64,000 nt of DNA, taken from positions 1,116,001 through 1,180,000 of the forward strand of contig SMMW01000535.1 of NCBI GenBank assembly GCA_004794655.1, in the 5' to 3' direction. Below, in pieces: positions 36,801-64,000 of the stretch (the stretch's first letter is position 1; each line of letters opens with the position of its first letter). Position numbers and translations under genes: made by a program. This DNA is from Marisa cornuarietis (Eukaryota; Mollusca; Gastropoda; Architaenioglossa; Ampullariidae). The notes under the pieces are model-generated. The model was given only the letters and a program-made list of their open reading frames with translations, did not search any database and was not told where the DNA came from.

Positions 36801-39581
36801 CTAAAGTAGGACACAATTATCTGCCTGTTATTTTGTTATGAGCAGACAAAACCAAGCATACTTTCGAACATTCTGTAGAAGACATAAAAATAAAGAGAGA
36901 AAAATATAAATAATCACTGCTTTGTTTTATTAACGAATGTCATTCGCTACATTTTAATTCATCTGTAAATGAACAAAAAGGTACATAAATAAAATATAGT
37001 AGGTATCTTTTATCTTGCATCTCGTTATTTTGTAAACAGCCAAAGTGGTTATATAACTATAATATTCAATTTAAGTTATTGTATGCTTGGTACATATCTG
37101 CTTTCCATTGTCTTGACATACAATCACACATCCACCTGCATATGCACATATGAAGAAGTGCATGTATGCACACACACACATGAAAAGAGGTAGCATCAAT
37201 TTTAATTTTTGATGCAAAAAAACAAGAAATAGCAAAAGATTCAGTAAAAGAAGACTGAAATAAGTGCCATCCAGCTATTACAGACCTTGAATGCATTATA
37301 AATTGCATATGAAACTGCAGCAATCAAAGCTGATGTGAATATCAGTTCTCTTGTTCTACTCCAAGAAGTCAGCGGAGAAGCTGAAATTTGAAAGGTGATT
37401 GTTTGCCAGAACTCATAAATCAGTAATTGTTTAAAAACTCAAATGAATGCATATAATAAGTGTGTGTGTGTGTGTGTGTGTGTGCATGCATGCATGCACA
37501 TAGTGTGCATGAGAGACAAGAGAAAAAGATAGAAGTAACAAGTCTTCCTTAAGGTATTATAAACAGATGAAATAATATTACACAGGAACATAAGAAAATT
37601 AATTATTTACACATGCTGAAGTGCCCAAAAAAATTGAATCAAAACTTTCTAAAAAACACCACTGCAAAGTGACTCACGTGGGGGTGCCTGGGGCACTGGA
37701 ACCAAGGCAGTTGAACTACTGTAGGCAGAAGGATGTTGTAGTTGCTGTTGTGCATCTGATAGGTTATTATTATATATACCAGCTCTCTGTACCGCAAGTT
37801 GTATTTCTTCTTTGGTTAGTCCTATTGATAAACAAGAAAAGCAGCATGACTGTACAAATCTTCAACACATAATATATTCTATGACTTTTATAGTGATGCA
37901 ACTTTAGTAAAATAATTTGTTGTGAAGTATATATTAATATAATACATTGTGTGGATGACTTTATATGTATTTATTATTGCCCATCATACAATAATAATAG
38001 GATTTATAAAGCACATCTCCCCACACAAAGGCAAGTTCAATGTGCTTAGATATAAAGGGCAGTAGGTAATGATGCTGTATGTGTGAGAAGGGTATCACAA
38101 TTAGGCATACATACTATATATGAAAAGAAAAATTTACATTAATATAACAACAGAATGATAGGAATGTAGTATGCCCAAACTACAATTTCCAATTCAAAAT
38201 GGAAAGTCAATCTATTCTACTTATTTTTATCATATTCTATCATTCTTTTAGAGGCCATCATATGGTATCTCAGTTAAATTTAATTTTTATTTCATTTTTG
38301 TAAGTCAGTCTCTGTATCATGTTCAAACAAGCACCAAACAATATCTTCATTAAAAAAAAGTAGCTACCCTTTTTCTCCAGAAATGCTTCTTTCTGATATA
38401 GAGGACTTTGTCGCACTTTTGGATTTTGCAGAAATTTTACTGCAGTGTCCACCTATAAAACAAATGTGATTTGTGATTTTTAAAATATATTCTTCTTCTT
38501 CTAATGTAAAAAATGATTTTTAAGATGTATTTACATTCTGTACGCATGATTTCTGATTGCAACAAATGAACAAATAAGCAAAAATTAACACTGCTTCGAG
38601 ATAATTTTTATGTTACCAGAATTACCATATTTACAAACACACCAAGTTTGATTTTACCAACCAAACTCAATTTAAATAAAATTAATATTAAGAATTCATT
38701 GCAAACTAATATTTCACAGAAGAGACATAATATTTTTAATAAAAACATAAGTATTCTAAAAGTATTGTTAAAAGAAATTATTACAAGATGTTCTCGTGGA
38801 CCCTCTGCTGGTGCCAGCACATCCTTTGGGAGATCTCCATTTTTCACAGTCTGAAATGGATAAGATTTCATTTAAAGTGCCACAAAAAATAGAATAACAA
38901 CTTTTTACTACTATGACTGTAGTGCTGTATCTGTATTTTAACTATACATTCTGATATGTGCCCGTTCTACATATAACAGATCTCTGCAGACATGAGACAC
39001 AATTTGACTTTCCTCAATCCTTAGAAATAATGAAGAGTTTTGTGTCAGTACTGTGCCATTATTGAAGACAACACGTAAAAAGCATGCACTTTTCTTCTGT
39101 TTGTTACAGATCATTATCTGCCTGTTGTAATAGTAAATATTTTAATATGCTATTATTCCCCGTGTTTACAGAGTCAAAAATAATATTATTTTAATTTATA
39201 AGACAATTTAAGTCCCCCAAAGTACTTCTGTTAAGTACGCATGTAAATTACATTGTAATGGCTCTATTTATCGCGCTGATACATTGATGGTACAAACCGT
39301 TTTGTGGTAAAAACGATTGGATAAAGATTAAAATTTTGGATAAAAATGTTTAGTTACAGAATAAGCCTAATAGGGAACTGTTTGCACTTTATATACGCAT
39401 CGATCGACGACATTCGGGTCTTAACAACGAATTCATATGGTGAAACTAGTCTAATTCTTCAAATAAAAACATTAAGATGAGCTTTAAAAGGGCATAATTT
39501 CTTGCACTGATATAAGACTTTGCAAACTGCTTTTTTTCATCTCAGGAACTTTTAACAGACCTTTGTGCCTTCTTCGGCCAT
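33829..39581 (-). CDS. PEX14: Peroxisomal membrane protein PEX14 (import docking factor)
   Basis: PEX14 docks the cargo receptor PEX5 at the peroxisomal membrane. Nine exons join in frame to 360 aa (human 377): 39561-39581, 38785-38850, 38368-38452, 37678-37821, 37286-37380, 36627-36800, 34861-34949, 34332-34506 and 33829-34062. The N-terminal PEX5-binding domain (about 26-70) reads PRE.L.DTAVKFLQNPKVRQ and AFLEKKGLTKEEI, keeping the two aromatic pocket Phe residues. A membrane segment lies at about 117-134 (LIFTSALIAAVSYAIY). A coiled coil follows (ESRLEKLESKIAALQAT). The ALSEVKAEITSLKGLLLSRRQFPP block matches human [23 protein letters not shown]. The C-terminus is acidic and Ser/Pro rich. 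Start MAEEGTK is the second of two adjacent ATGs (39584 or 39581). A polyadenylation signal candidate (AATAAA on this strand) lies at 33582-33587. Confidence 0.95.
37461..37500. repeat. (GT)n(GCAT)n microsatellite in PEX14 intron 4
   Basis: About 12 GT units are followed by GCATGCATGCATGCA. Confidence 0.9.
37975..38062 (-). repeat. Retroposon 3' tail
   Basis: On the minus strand the text is AGCACATTGAACTTGCCTTT, GTGTGGGGAGATGTGCTTTA, TAAATCC and (TTA)n. This is the usual end of animal CR1/L2-type elements (GTGC...TATAAAT plus microsatellite). It lies in PEX14 intron 3. Confidence 0.6.
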
Positions 39582-39584
39582 CAT

Positions 39585-40569
39585 CAATAAAATCAGAGTG
39601 ACCTCCCCATGTCAGTTTCTTGCTTTAGAAAAAACATAAAAGTCGACCTTGTGGGATATTCGAAGACACAGACTTCTATGAAGTAAGTCTGTGTTCGAAG
39701 ATATGTGAACATTTACCTTTTATAGAAATCTGGGTAGGACCAACTGCGTTAAGTCAAAGTATTTGTCCACTAACTAAAAAGCGTCTTTCTTCCTACTTGA
39801 AAATCACGCCTGAAAAAGACGCTGCGCCTAATATTAAAAGAAGGCTGGGTAGATTGGTTTTATAAGGATTTTGTTTTCTTGAACAATTTGATTATCATTT
39901 TTTTTTGTTCCATTTTGACTGTAATTTCTGTCTTGTTTTATCTTGAGCTGTGTTCGTGGTCAATTAAATGCTTACATTTAGAGCTCATTTCAGGATTTTG
40001 TGTTCCGACGATCTTCATTCTCGTTTCTCGCTTATCTTGACCTAAGTCCATTAAAAAAACACAATTGACTTACTGGGCTACCACAGAAGATTTCTTTTTC
40101 GTTCACACAAAACCGCTTCAGAATTAAATTCTTAAAAATTAATAACTTTTGACCTGTATGACCGATTTGGATTAGCTCTGTATCAAAGTTTATACTATAA
40201 TTTATAATTTAAGGCATAACCTTTGATACTACATGAATAGTATAAATTTCAACTGATGTGGCACAGGCAAGACCATTTTGGAGTACCCAGAGTTACACAA
40301 CGACTTTATGAAGTCACTTTGTCATAATTGTAAGAAAGAAAAAGAAAAGGAAATAAAGTTTAGCAAATCATAATGGAATTGCATTTTAAGCCATTATCAA
40401 ATCAAATAAAGTTTTTGAAAGAATATGTATAGATTGTATAGCAATATTTTTAGGGAATTTTACTCCTTGGTTATTTACTGCTTTATTCATTTTGTAAACA
40501 AAAATATTTTCTGAGATTATTATCTTAAAAACTTACTTGCATAAATGTTTTCTTATTCTTTCAGACAGC
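39585..40569. promoter_or_regulatory. Shared upstream region of PEX14 and TRAIP (bidirectional promoter candidate)
   Basis: Just under 1 kb separates the start codons. The TRAIP ATG is preceded by a splice acceptor at 40564, so its transcription start lies further left. There are no repeats, except a short inverted pair around aagacacagacttctatgaa at 39663-39695. Nothing else is recognised. Confidence 0.45.
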
Positions 40570-43426
40570 ATGAGAGCTCAATGCTGCATTTGTGCAGATC
40601 TCTTTGTGCATGATGATGACAAGGATATTGCAGCTACCCCATGTGGTCATGTTTTTCATGAGCAATGTCTGGCACAATGGCTTGCTTCATCAAGTACCTG
40701 CCCTTCGTGTCGTATGCACCTAGCACGTGCATCTGTTATCCCAAAACTCTACTTTGATTTGGGGGATGAGGCAAAGGAAGAGATAGACTCAGACAAGCTT
40801 TCTAATGAGCTGCAGGTGTGTCATCCAAGATATGGTCTCTTTTTATCATTTTTGCTTTTATTATGTTTTTATAATGTCGGAGAATAAAATAAAAATGAAA
40901 CAACATCTTTGGGGACACCGTTAGGAGGGCCCAGAATGCCATGACACTTTTTACAAACCAGAAAAAGGGGCTAGAGTTAGAATTGAGTTTGGGTTAAGGT
41001 TAGAGTTCTTTTAGTTTCAGGACTTGGGCTAAAGTTACACTATTTTTTTTTTGTTTCAGGGTGTATGTCATGGTATCATTAATACCTGTAACAACCTACA
41101 TTAATGCATAATGGGCCCTCCTAAAGTAAAGTTCCCATCTTTGCATGTAACCACATTTTACACATTCTGTAATCTATTGTTTAATTCATTTAGTTCATGT
41201 ACCCCTGTCAACAAGTATTTTCTTCACACTTTGACAAAGGCCTTATGTGTAGTCTTTGATGTTACTTGTATTTCATTTCTCTTTAATATAAAATGAATAA
41301 AACATTAAGTGTTTCTCAACATGAGTAGCTACACTAATTATAAACACATGGAACTCTTTTAATTTTAAAACCATTATTATTAAATTTTTTTGTGAAGCAC
41401 TTTGAGCTAACCTTTGGTGGTGGGCTAAAGCGCTATATAAATTAACTTATTGTTATTAAGTGTATTTTTGTTTATAGGCTCTAAGAGCAAAGCTGTCCAA
41501 GGTGAAACATAAAAAAGCAAAGACCAAAGAACTGATAAATGATTTGAAGGAAAAGTTGAAAAACAAAGAGGAAGAAACAGAGACTCTAGGTCTGGTGCTG
41601 AAACGTGAACAAGATGTCGTTGCCACTCAGCAAAGGATGCTCCAGCAGTATGAACTGCAGCAACAGGCAGTGATGACAGAAAGATCAGAATTAAAGAAAA
41701 TGCAACGGAAGGTGTCAGAACTTCAGCAAGTGGAGGTTTTAATAAAAGGTTAGTTTTAAAACCTTGAATTTTGGGGGTTCATGTGTGTGCTTTAGAGCAT
41801 GAACAGGGACTCTGTCCATACTCTTTGCCCAGTTTAAGTGTTGAACAAACGTACTTTTCACAACGTTGTCATGGGTGCAAGTTTAGATGTAACTAACTCA
41901 TTTAGACTGTTGTTAGATTGCATTTCTCCAGGGTAACATGGAGAGGTAGGATGATTATAATGAAGACATTGATTTGCAGATCATGTTTTAATGATATTAA
42001 CATAGCTTTATTAAACTAAAAGGCATTGATTACTTAATGGTCTACCTCAACACAACACAGGAGGGAATTTGTACGCTTGATTACATAATCTTATGAAGGA
42101 AAAGTAAATGACAGGCCGTGGCAGGGGACTATTCTCAAGATCAATGCTGACTTTTGTCCACAGGTGCGGAGAGTGAAGCAGAAGCAATTCTGCAGCAAAA
42201 CAGTGAAGGGGATAGAGCATGTTTGCAGCAGTTAGCTCGATATTGTGCTGTTCTAAAAAGGGAGTATGAACAAGCCAAGACTGAGAAGAAAAGTTTGAAA
42301 GAGCAGGTATTTTTATTGCTGTACCTTCAGCAACATTTTATTTATTATAACCAGATATCTCTTTACACTACAACCAAGAGACAAGGATAGGCCAATATAA
42401 AGACTATTCATGCATAATAATAAATAGCACTTCAACTGCTCAAGGGTGCATGAAAAAATGTTGACTGGTGAGTGCTTATATTTTTTACTGAAAGAAATGT
42501 TTTAAGACGTTTACTGCAACACTCTTTTGCTAATCCAGGTGAAACAGTTTCATATAGATGCCTTAGATAACCTGGATTGAAATGTGCGCCACAGTGAGAG
42601 TTATATGCTCTATAAAGACTTACATAAAAATAGTGATGTAAATTTTTTGGGGGGCTTTTCTCATCAGGTTGAAAAGTACCGGCAGACCAACTTCACCATT
42701 TCTCGTGAACTGACCACTATCAAAGGTGAAGTCAATTTGCTGCGTGACCAGCTGTCAAGATCTGAAGATGACTTAAAGCATGCAGAAAAAGCAAACACAC
42801 ACTTAAAAACTAAACTAAACAGAATGAAGCTTAGCAAAAAACATCCTGCAGAAACTAGTGGCAGTTTTTTAGATACCCCAGAACTAAAGGACAGCTCGGT
42901 GGAGATTTTTACGGAAACACCCAAACTTGACAGAGTGGATGGAAACTGTGCTGATGGTCTCTCCACACCTAAGATGACCAAACCATCTGACTCTAATTTT
43001 ATAAATTTAACTCTGAACCCACCAGAAATCTTGACACCAGATCTGTTTGACGACTCTCCAGTCACCAAGGTGAAAAAGACTAGGGATGAAAACAGAAAAG
43101 TTGTGAAAGTATCATGTGCACATGTGTCCAAGGCTCCTAAGCGTGTGTGCTTAGAGGCTGATCAGATTGTTGATGCCCTGCCTTTGTCAGTGCTAAACAT
43201 AATGAAGAAAAGGCAAACTGCTGGTCAGTTACTAGGCAGCACTGTCGTTAGGAAAGACTATAATGGCTTGGGTGGTACATCCACTTTCACCCAGCCATTG
43301 GGGCCACCAAAATTTGCTAACTTCAAACTTACAAGCAAAGCTATGAAAAGAGCAAAGCCAGTTAATAAAGGGTTGCATACAAAACCGCCTCTTCCTACAT
43401 TGGACAACTTCATTGACTTGACCTGA
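40570..43426 (+). CDS. TRAIP: E3 ubiquitin-protein ligase TRAIP (TRAF-interacting protein, RNF206)
   Basis: TRAIP is a RING ligase that acts on replisomes and DNA-protein crosslinks and in mitosis. Four exons join to 472 aa (human 469): 40570-40815, 41478-41748, 42164-42306 and 42668-43426. The RING-H2 has C5, C8, C25, H27, H30, C33, C44 and C47, followed by KLYFDLGDEAKEE (human KLFFDLAQEEE). A long coiled coil follows (about 85-260). Late blocks VRKDYNGLGGTSTFTQP and DALPLSVLNIMKKRQ match human VRTGFDGLGGRTKFIQP and GAFPIFVRNAILGQK. The C-terminus TLDNFIDLT keeps the LDxF core of the human PCNA-binding tail but lacks its Gln. The ATG follows an acceptor (tctttcag at 40564), so a 5' UTR exon lies upstream. 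No perfect AATAAA is seen close to the stop; ATTAAA occurs at 43591 and 43647. Confidence 0.94.
40911..41135. mobile_element. Foldback/MITE-like element with telomere-like core, copy B
   Basis: Left end GGGGACACCGTTAGGAGGGC and reversed right end GGAACTTTACTTTAGGAGGG share an inverted repeat of about 30 bp. Interior blocks read GGGTTAAGGTTAGAG. A 7-bp direct repeat CATCTTT flanks it (40904-40910 and 41136-41142). It lies in TRAIP intron 1 and is close in length to copy A, but the ends differ in sequence. Confidence 0.75.
41390..41462 (+). repeat. Retroposon 3' tail in TRAIP intron 1
   Basis: The sequence GAAGCACTTTGAGCTAACC then GCTAAAGCGCTATATAAATT and TTATTGTTATT is a typical LINE or SINE end with a short microsatellite. 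Confidence 0.65.
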
Positions 43427-46354
43427 TCATAAGTCACTGGTTGTTTCTTTAAATTTGACCAACACTGTGTACTCAGTTTGCCTTTTTCAGGATCTTGATA
43501 GTCATCCTTATCTTGAATCCTAAAGAAAAATCTTGTTTATAAACTTACATCTTCACTATTCATTAACAACTAATCTCTTGTGCTCAAAAGATTAAAAGTA
43601 TATGTGTACAGACATAGCTGCTTGGTCATTTGATAGATCTTTGACAATTAAAAGAAATCTTGTGAACTGAAAAGATTATAAGAGCTGAAGCTAACATGTT
43701 AAAGTAATTTTATACAATATACACAAGACTTTTTCAATCCCCATCAGTTTGGACTAAAATTATCCATACAGCCTTCATCATGTTGATTTTTGACCACCTT
43801 TAAGCCCAAATTATTTTTTTTAAATCATTAACTTCACCCTTCTATGTCCTGACATAAAGCATGTCTGTATTCACTCTGTGGGTGTGTCTGTTGTATGAGT
43901 ATGTGTGTATCGATGTTAGTCTGTAAATTTATTTACAATTGACCTGTAGTTTTCTTATTTGTGAAGTGCTTTGAGCAAATTTTGGAAAAGCACTTTGCAT
44001 ATGTTCATTACTGTTATTGTTATGCTTTGTAAATATTGAATGTCATTGCTCCAAAATATGGTACAGTTAAGTAAGCTTTAAAGACCTAACTTATCAGTTT
44101 GGGAGGTGAAGGTTCCTCAGCCAGGAAAAAGAATAATTGAAGGCTTAAGTCGGGTGAGCAGCAGATTCTCTTGGTGTCCCATAAAGGGAGACAGCATCCT
44201 GTATGGTTCTTACCTCCATTTCCAGTCTCCCAAATGGAGAAGTTAAGTCTTTAAGAGTGATCTTTTTCACTAACTTCACCAGAGACGTCAGCCCTGGTTG
44301 TAAGTTCCCTAGCCTGCAGGTATTGCTGCAACTCAAGAGGCTGCCTCCCTTGACACTTGTTACATAAACATGAGACCGTTATTCTCCTCATTCAGTTCAC
44401 ATGGTTACCAACCCTAAAGATGTCAGTCCTTTAGCTTACTACCACATGTTCCAGCCAGTTTTGCATGCACCTGAGTTTCTTTCTGCATTTGGTCAGGTAT
44501 CTTTCCTGCCCTAGTTGCAGTGAGGGAGAGTCCCCAGCAAACGGCTGAAGGATGAGCATTCTCTCTGTGCTCACTGCACCTCAGCTGTGCAGTTTGTGCT
44601 AGCAGGTTGCAAGATCAGTGGGAGTTACGGATGTGAGAACGTGAGGCGACAGCTAGGGACCTCCATCTGGTTCTGTCTGCTACTGTTTTGGGGGCTGTCT
44701 CGAGCTGGTAACTATAAGCCTGTACCTTAATTACTTGGCAGCCTCTTTCACCCCAGCAGCTTGGTGTGACCAAACTCGTGTACCACCTGTCAATGTTCAA
44801 GGGTTCACGTGCACTCCTTTGAATGATGCCATCAGCCATTGTGCATCTTATAGACCTAGATGAGGGATGAACATCTTATCAGATTTTCAGTGTACAGTTG
44901 TATTCCTCAGTGGTGTTCGATGTCTAAGTGTGGAGGAGGAGACTTGACAGCGCTGGTGTGTGTGTGTGTGTGGAACTTGTGTCTGTTTTCATAATTATCC
45001 CAGGGCCTCTTTGCCACTGCTTTATAACCACACCTTCAGGGTCAAACAATATCTGCAAGGTCTGGACACGCACTTCATAATTTCATAAACAAGACGGTCC
45101 TCAAGTTCTCCCAGGACAACAACTTATCCTTGCTTCATAACAATAGCCCCTGGTCATTTAGAGAGAAACCTTCAGTTTCTGAGTTACGCTCAGCCCACCA
45201 ATGGCTACATCTATTAGGTCTTCTGACTGAAGTAGCACATCTGATCCTGTCAAGAGATAATCCCTTCTCAACTAACTCTTCTCCTTTGGCATCCATATGC
45301 AGACATGGTTACAAGGCAAAGGTAGCTATGTATCTCCCAGGGTCATGTTACCTGGTAAAATTTACTTTAAAAATTATATTTTTTGAAAGCAAAAGGCAGC
45401 ATTTGTCTTTTCACATTCATATGTGCATGAATCACACACAAGTATCAAAATTATGAAGGTGCTTAAATCATGCTGATTATAGAAGTATGGCAGAATGTTA
45501 CTTTTAAAGAAAAGGGTCAGTTCTCTAAGTCCCAGAAACACTTGTCAGGTTTGCCAATATTGACTTTCAAGTTCGGTGTTAAGTCTTGTTAGAAAGATCA
45601 ACATCTTAATTTATGCTCTATAAAATTTAACAACATAAACAGATAAGTAGATAGCTGTAACACAAAGAAATATTTTTCATAGTACATGTATTGAAAAGTC
45701 AGGGAAGTGGATATTGATTACAATATTTCTGAAAAGATGGAATTTTGCCTTTCCAATGGCCAAGATTTTCTAAATTAAATGTCAAAATAATTATCATGTT
45801 GGATGCTACCTACGAAAAATGTAGAATACAGTTTATTCTGTTTAAACAATGGATAGCATTTAGCTGTTGCACAATCCAGAAAAATTAATGGCTATAACAC
45901 AAGTTCTGTACAGGCAGGAAATGTTTTTAACTGTATTTATTGTCATCCTATTGGTAACATTTTTCACTAGGACCTAATTGCTGTTCTTATTTGGTTTACA
46001 GACTTTTTACATATAATTAGATTACATTCAGCATCACATATTTATGTTGTGAGTCCATTTTATGTGATTTGGTATTTGATGTTCATTAACCATGTTGAAC
46101 ATATTATGATGGATGTTCATTACAAATGTTGAAGTCTACTGGATGTTACGTATGAACAGAAAGAACCTAAATTTTGTCAGGAGACACCATTTATAAGATG
46201 ATCTAAAAGAAAGTCTCCTAATGAGTTTGGAAGTAAGCATTTTGTGTATTTTATATTTGTATAATTGTAAAAATGTCATTTTTTTGTCACTGGTTAATAT
46301 CAAATGAGATATGTGTGTGAGAGAAAGAGAGAAAAGGGGCTGGAAGGAAGCTAT
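43427..46354. other. Convergent interval between TRAIP and the CNBD-like gene
   Basis: It holds the TRAIP 3' UTR and a retroposon tail (43870-44032). The stretch of higher GC at 44100-45300 has only broken frames; a minus-strand piece ending TVADRTRWRSLAVASRSH near 44640 faintly recalls LINE C-termini. The remainder (45300-46350) is AT-rich and shows nothing. Confidence 0.4.
43870..44032 (+). repeat. Retroposon 3' tail downstream of TRAIP
   Basis: The text tgtgaagtgctttgagcaaa then AGCACTTTGCATATGTTCAT and TTATTGTTAT parallels the tails at 41390 and 37975. The upstream part holds ordinary T/G-rich 3' UTR-like DNA. Confidence 0.55.
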
Positions 46355-46516
46355 ATTCATGGTCTGGTGACTTCTGTCACCTCAAAACATGAATTGATAG
46401 AACACATAATTTTAATGTCACTATAGTTCCATAACACATGAAGCATTAAGTACTTTTAGCTCATTGAAAAGAGGGACAATAATATCAGCATCTTTCCTGT
46501 TTCTGTGGTGAGAAGG
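46355..46516 (-). pseudogene. Diverged tandem copy of the CNBD-like last exon
   Basis: The plus-strand text tattcatggtctggtgactt ... gttccataacacatgaagca ... cagcatctttcctgtttctg parallels 46829-46990. On the minus strand an acceptor (ttctcaccacag) leads to NRKDADIIVPLFNELKVLNA and a stop, comparable with TRKDAPIT in the exon at 46924-47091. It could be an alternative last exon or a dead copy. Confidence 0.55.
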
Positions 46517-46582
46517 AGAGGTGAGGGCAAGAAGCAAAGTATTGGATGTAAATTCATTTTGTCATGCCAAGTACTTTTCGTC

Positions 46583-46709
46583 TATCGGTTCAGCAGTAAT
46601 TTTGGATAACGTGTCCTCATCAGTGTTGTTAAGTCTTCTGTTGAAAGACCTTTCTCTGTGGACTGTTGTCTTGGAAATACTTTTGCTGAAACTGCAGTGC
46701 TATCACCTG
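46583..46709 (-). CDS. Candidate additional last exon of the CNBD-like gene
   Basis: A good acceptor (tttctttctgttcccag) is followed by an open frame GDSTAVSAKVFPRQQSTEKG, then LSTEDLTTLMRTRYPKLLLN and a stop. It lies between the two copies of the terminal exon. Use would need a phase-1 donor, or another frame (VIALQFQQKYFQ) if phase 0. Speculative. Confidence 0.3.
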
Positions 46710-46923
46710 GGAACAGAAAGAAAGTGGGCATAATACTGCCAAGATTGTGCATATTTAGTTCATAAGAAAATAAAATGTGCATATTTAGTGCAAATACCAA
46801 AACAAAAACAAAAGCACCCTTATATTTATTCATGGTGTGGTCGGTCATGCCAGAACATGAACCTGATGCAACATGTAATTTTAAGGAAATATTTGCCACT
46901 ATTGTTCCATAACAGAAGAAACA

Positions 46924-64000
<17,077 letters not shown>

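Noticed and set aside
42664..43131. Minus-strand frame of 155 codons
   Set aside because: It is the shadow of TRAIP exon 4, which has clear family similarity on the plus strand.

Overview
The window is nuclear DNA from an animal, most likely a mollusc and probably a gastropod. It is AT-rich. The genes have many short exons with GT-AG introns. The introns hold tRNA-derived SINEs, several LINE families, foldback elements and long microsatellites. The mollusc call is inference from protein similarity and repeat style. No bacterial, organellar or CRISPR features were seen.

Six host genes lie in strict strand alternation (+ - + - + -). They are: (1) about 640-3160, +, the 3' part of a gene whose FGFR-like Ig domains run straight into a C-terminal cystine knot; (2) 8198-25901, -, USP5 (isopeptidase T), rebuilt here from 20 exons in continuous frame, 807 aa; (3) 26995-31880, +, CDCA3/TOME-1, 3 coding exons, 232 aa; (4) 33829-39581, -, PEX14, 9 exons, 360 aa; (5) 40570-43426, +, TRAIP, 4 exons, 472 aa; (6) 46924 to beyond 64000, -, a large protein with two cyclic-nucleotide-binding folds (CNBD2-like), at least 18 exons, 5' end outside the window.

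USP5/CDCA3 and PEX14/TRAIP are divergent pairs with upstream gaps of about 1.0-1.1 kb. CDCA3/PEX14, TRAIP/CNBD and Ig-cystine-knot/USP5 are convergent. Several genes act in ubiquitin and cell-cycle biology: USP5 recycles free polyubiquitin, CDCA3 is an APC/C substrate and F-box-type mitotic trigger, and TRAIP is a RING ligase of replication stress and mitosis. PEX14 is the peroxisomal import docking factor. The USP5-CDCA3 head-to-head arrangement is the same as in human.

Mobile DNA: a 5'-truncated CR1/L2-like LINE with a broken catalytic motif lies in a USP5 intron (16.2-18.2 kb). An internally deleted I/Nimb-type LINE with both ends and a target-site duplication lies in a CDCA3 intron (28.06-29.48 kb). 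At least five pieces of one tRNA-SINE family are present, and their 3' tail matches the Nimb-type LINE. There are several LINE 3'-end relics and two foldback elements of about 230 bp with telomere-like cores. Points most worth a second look are the Ig-plus-cystine-knot protein, the SINE/LINE tail sharing, a recent partial duplication of a USP5 exon whose splice donor is mutated, and duplicated candidate last exons of the CNBD gene.
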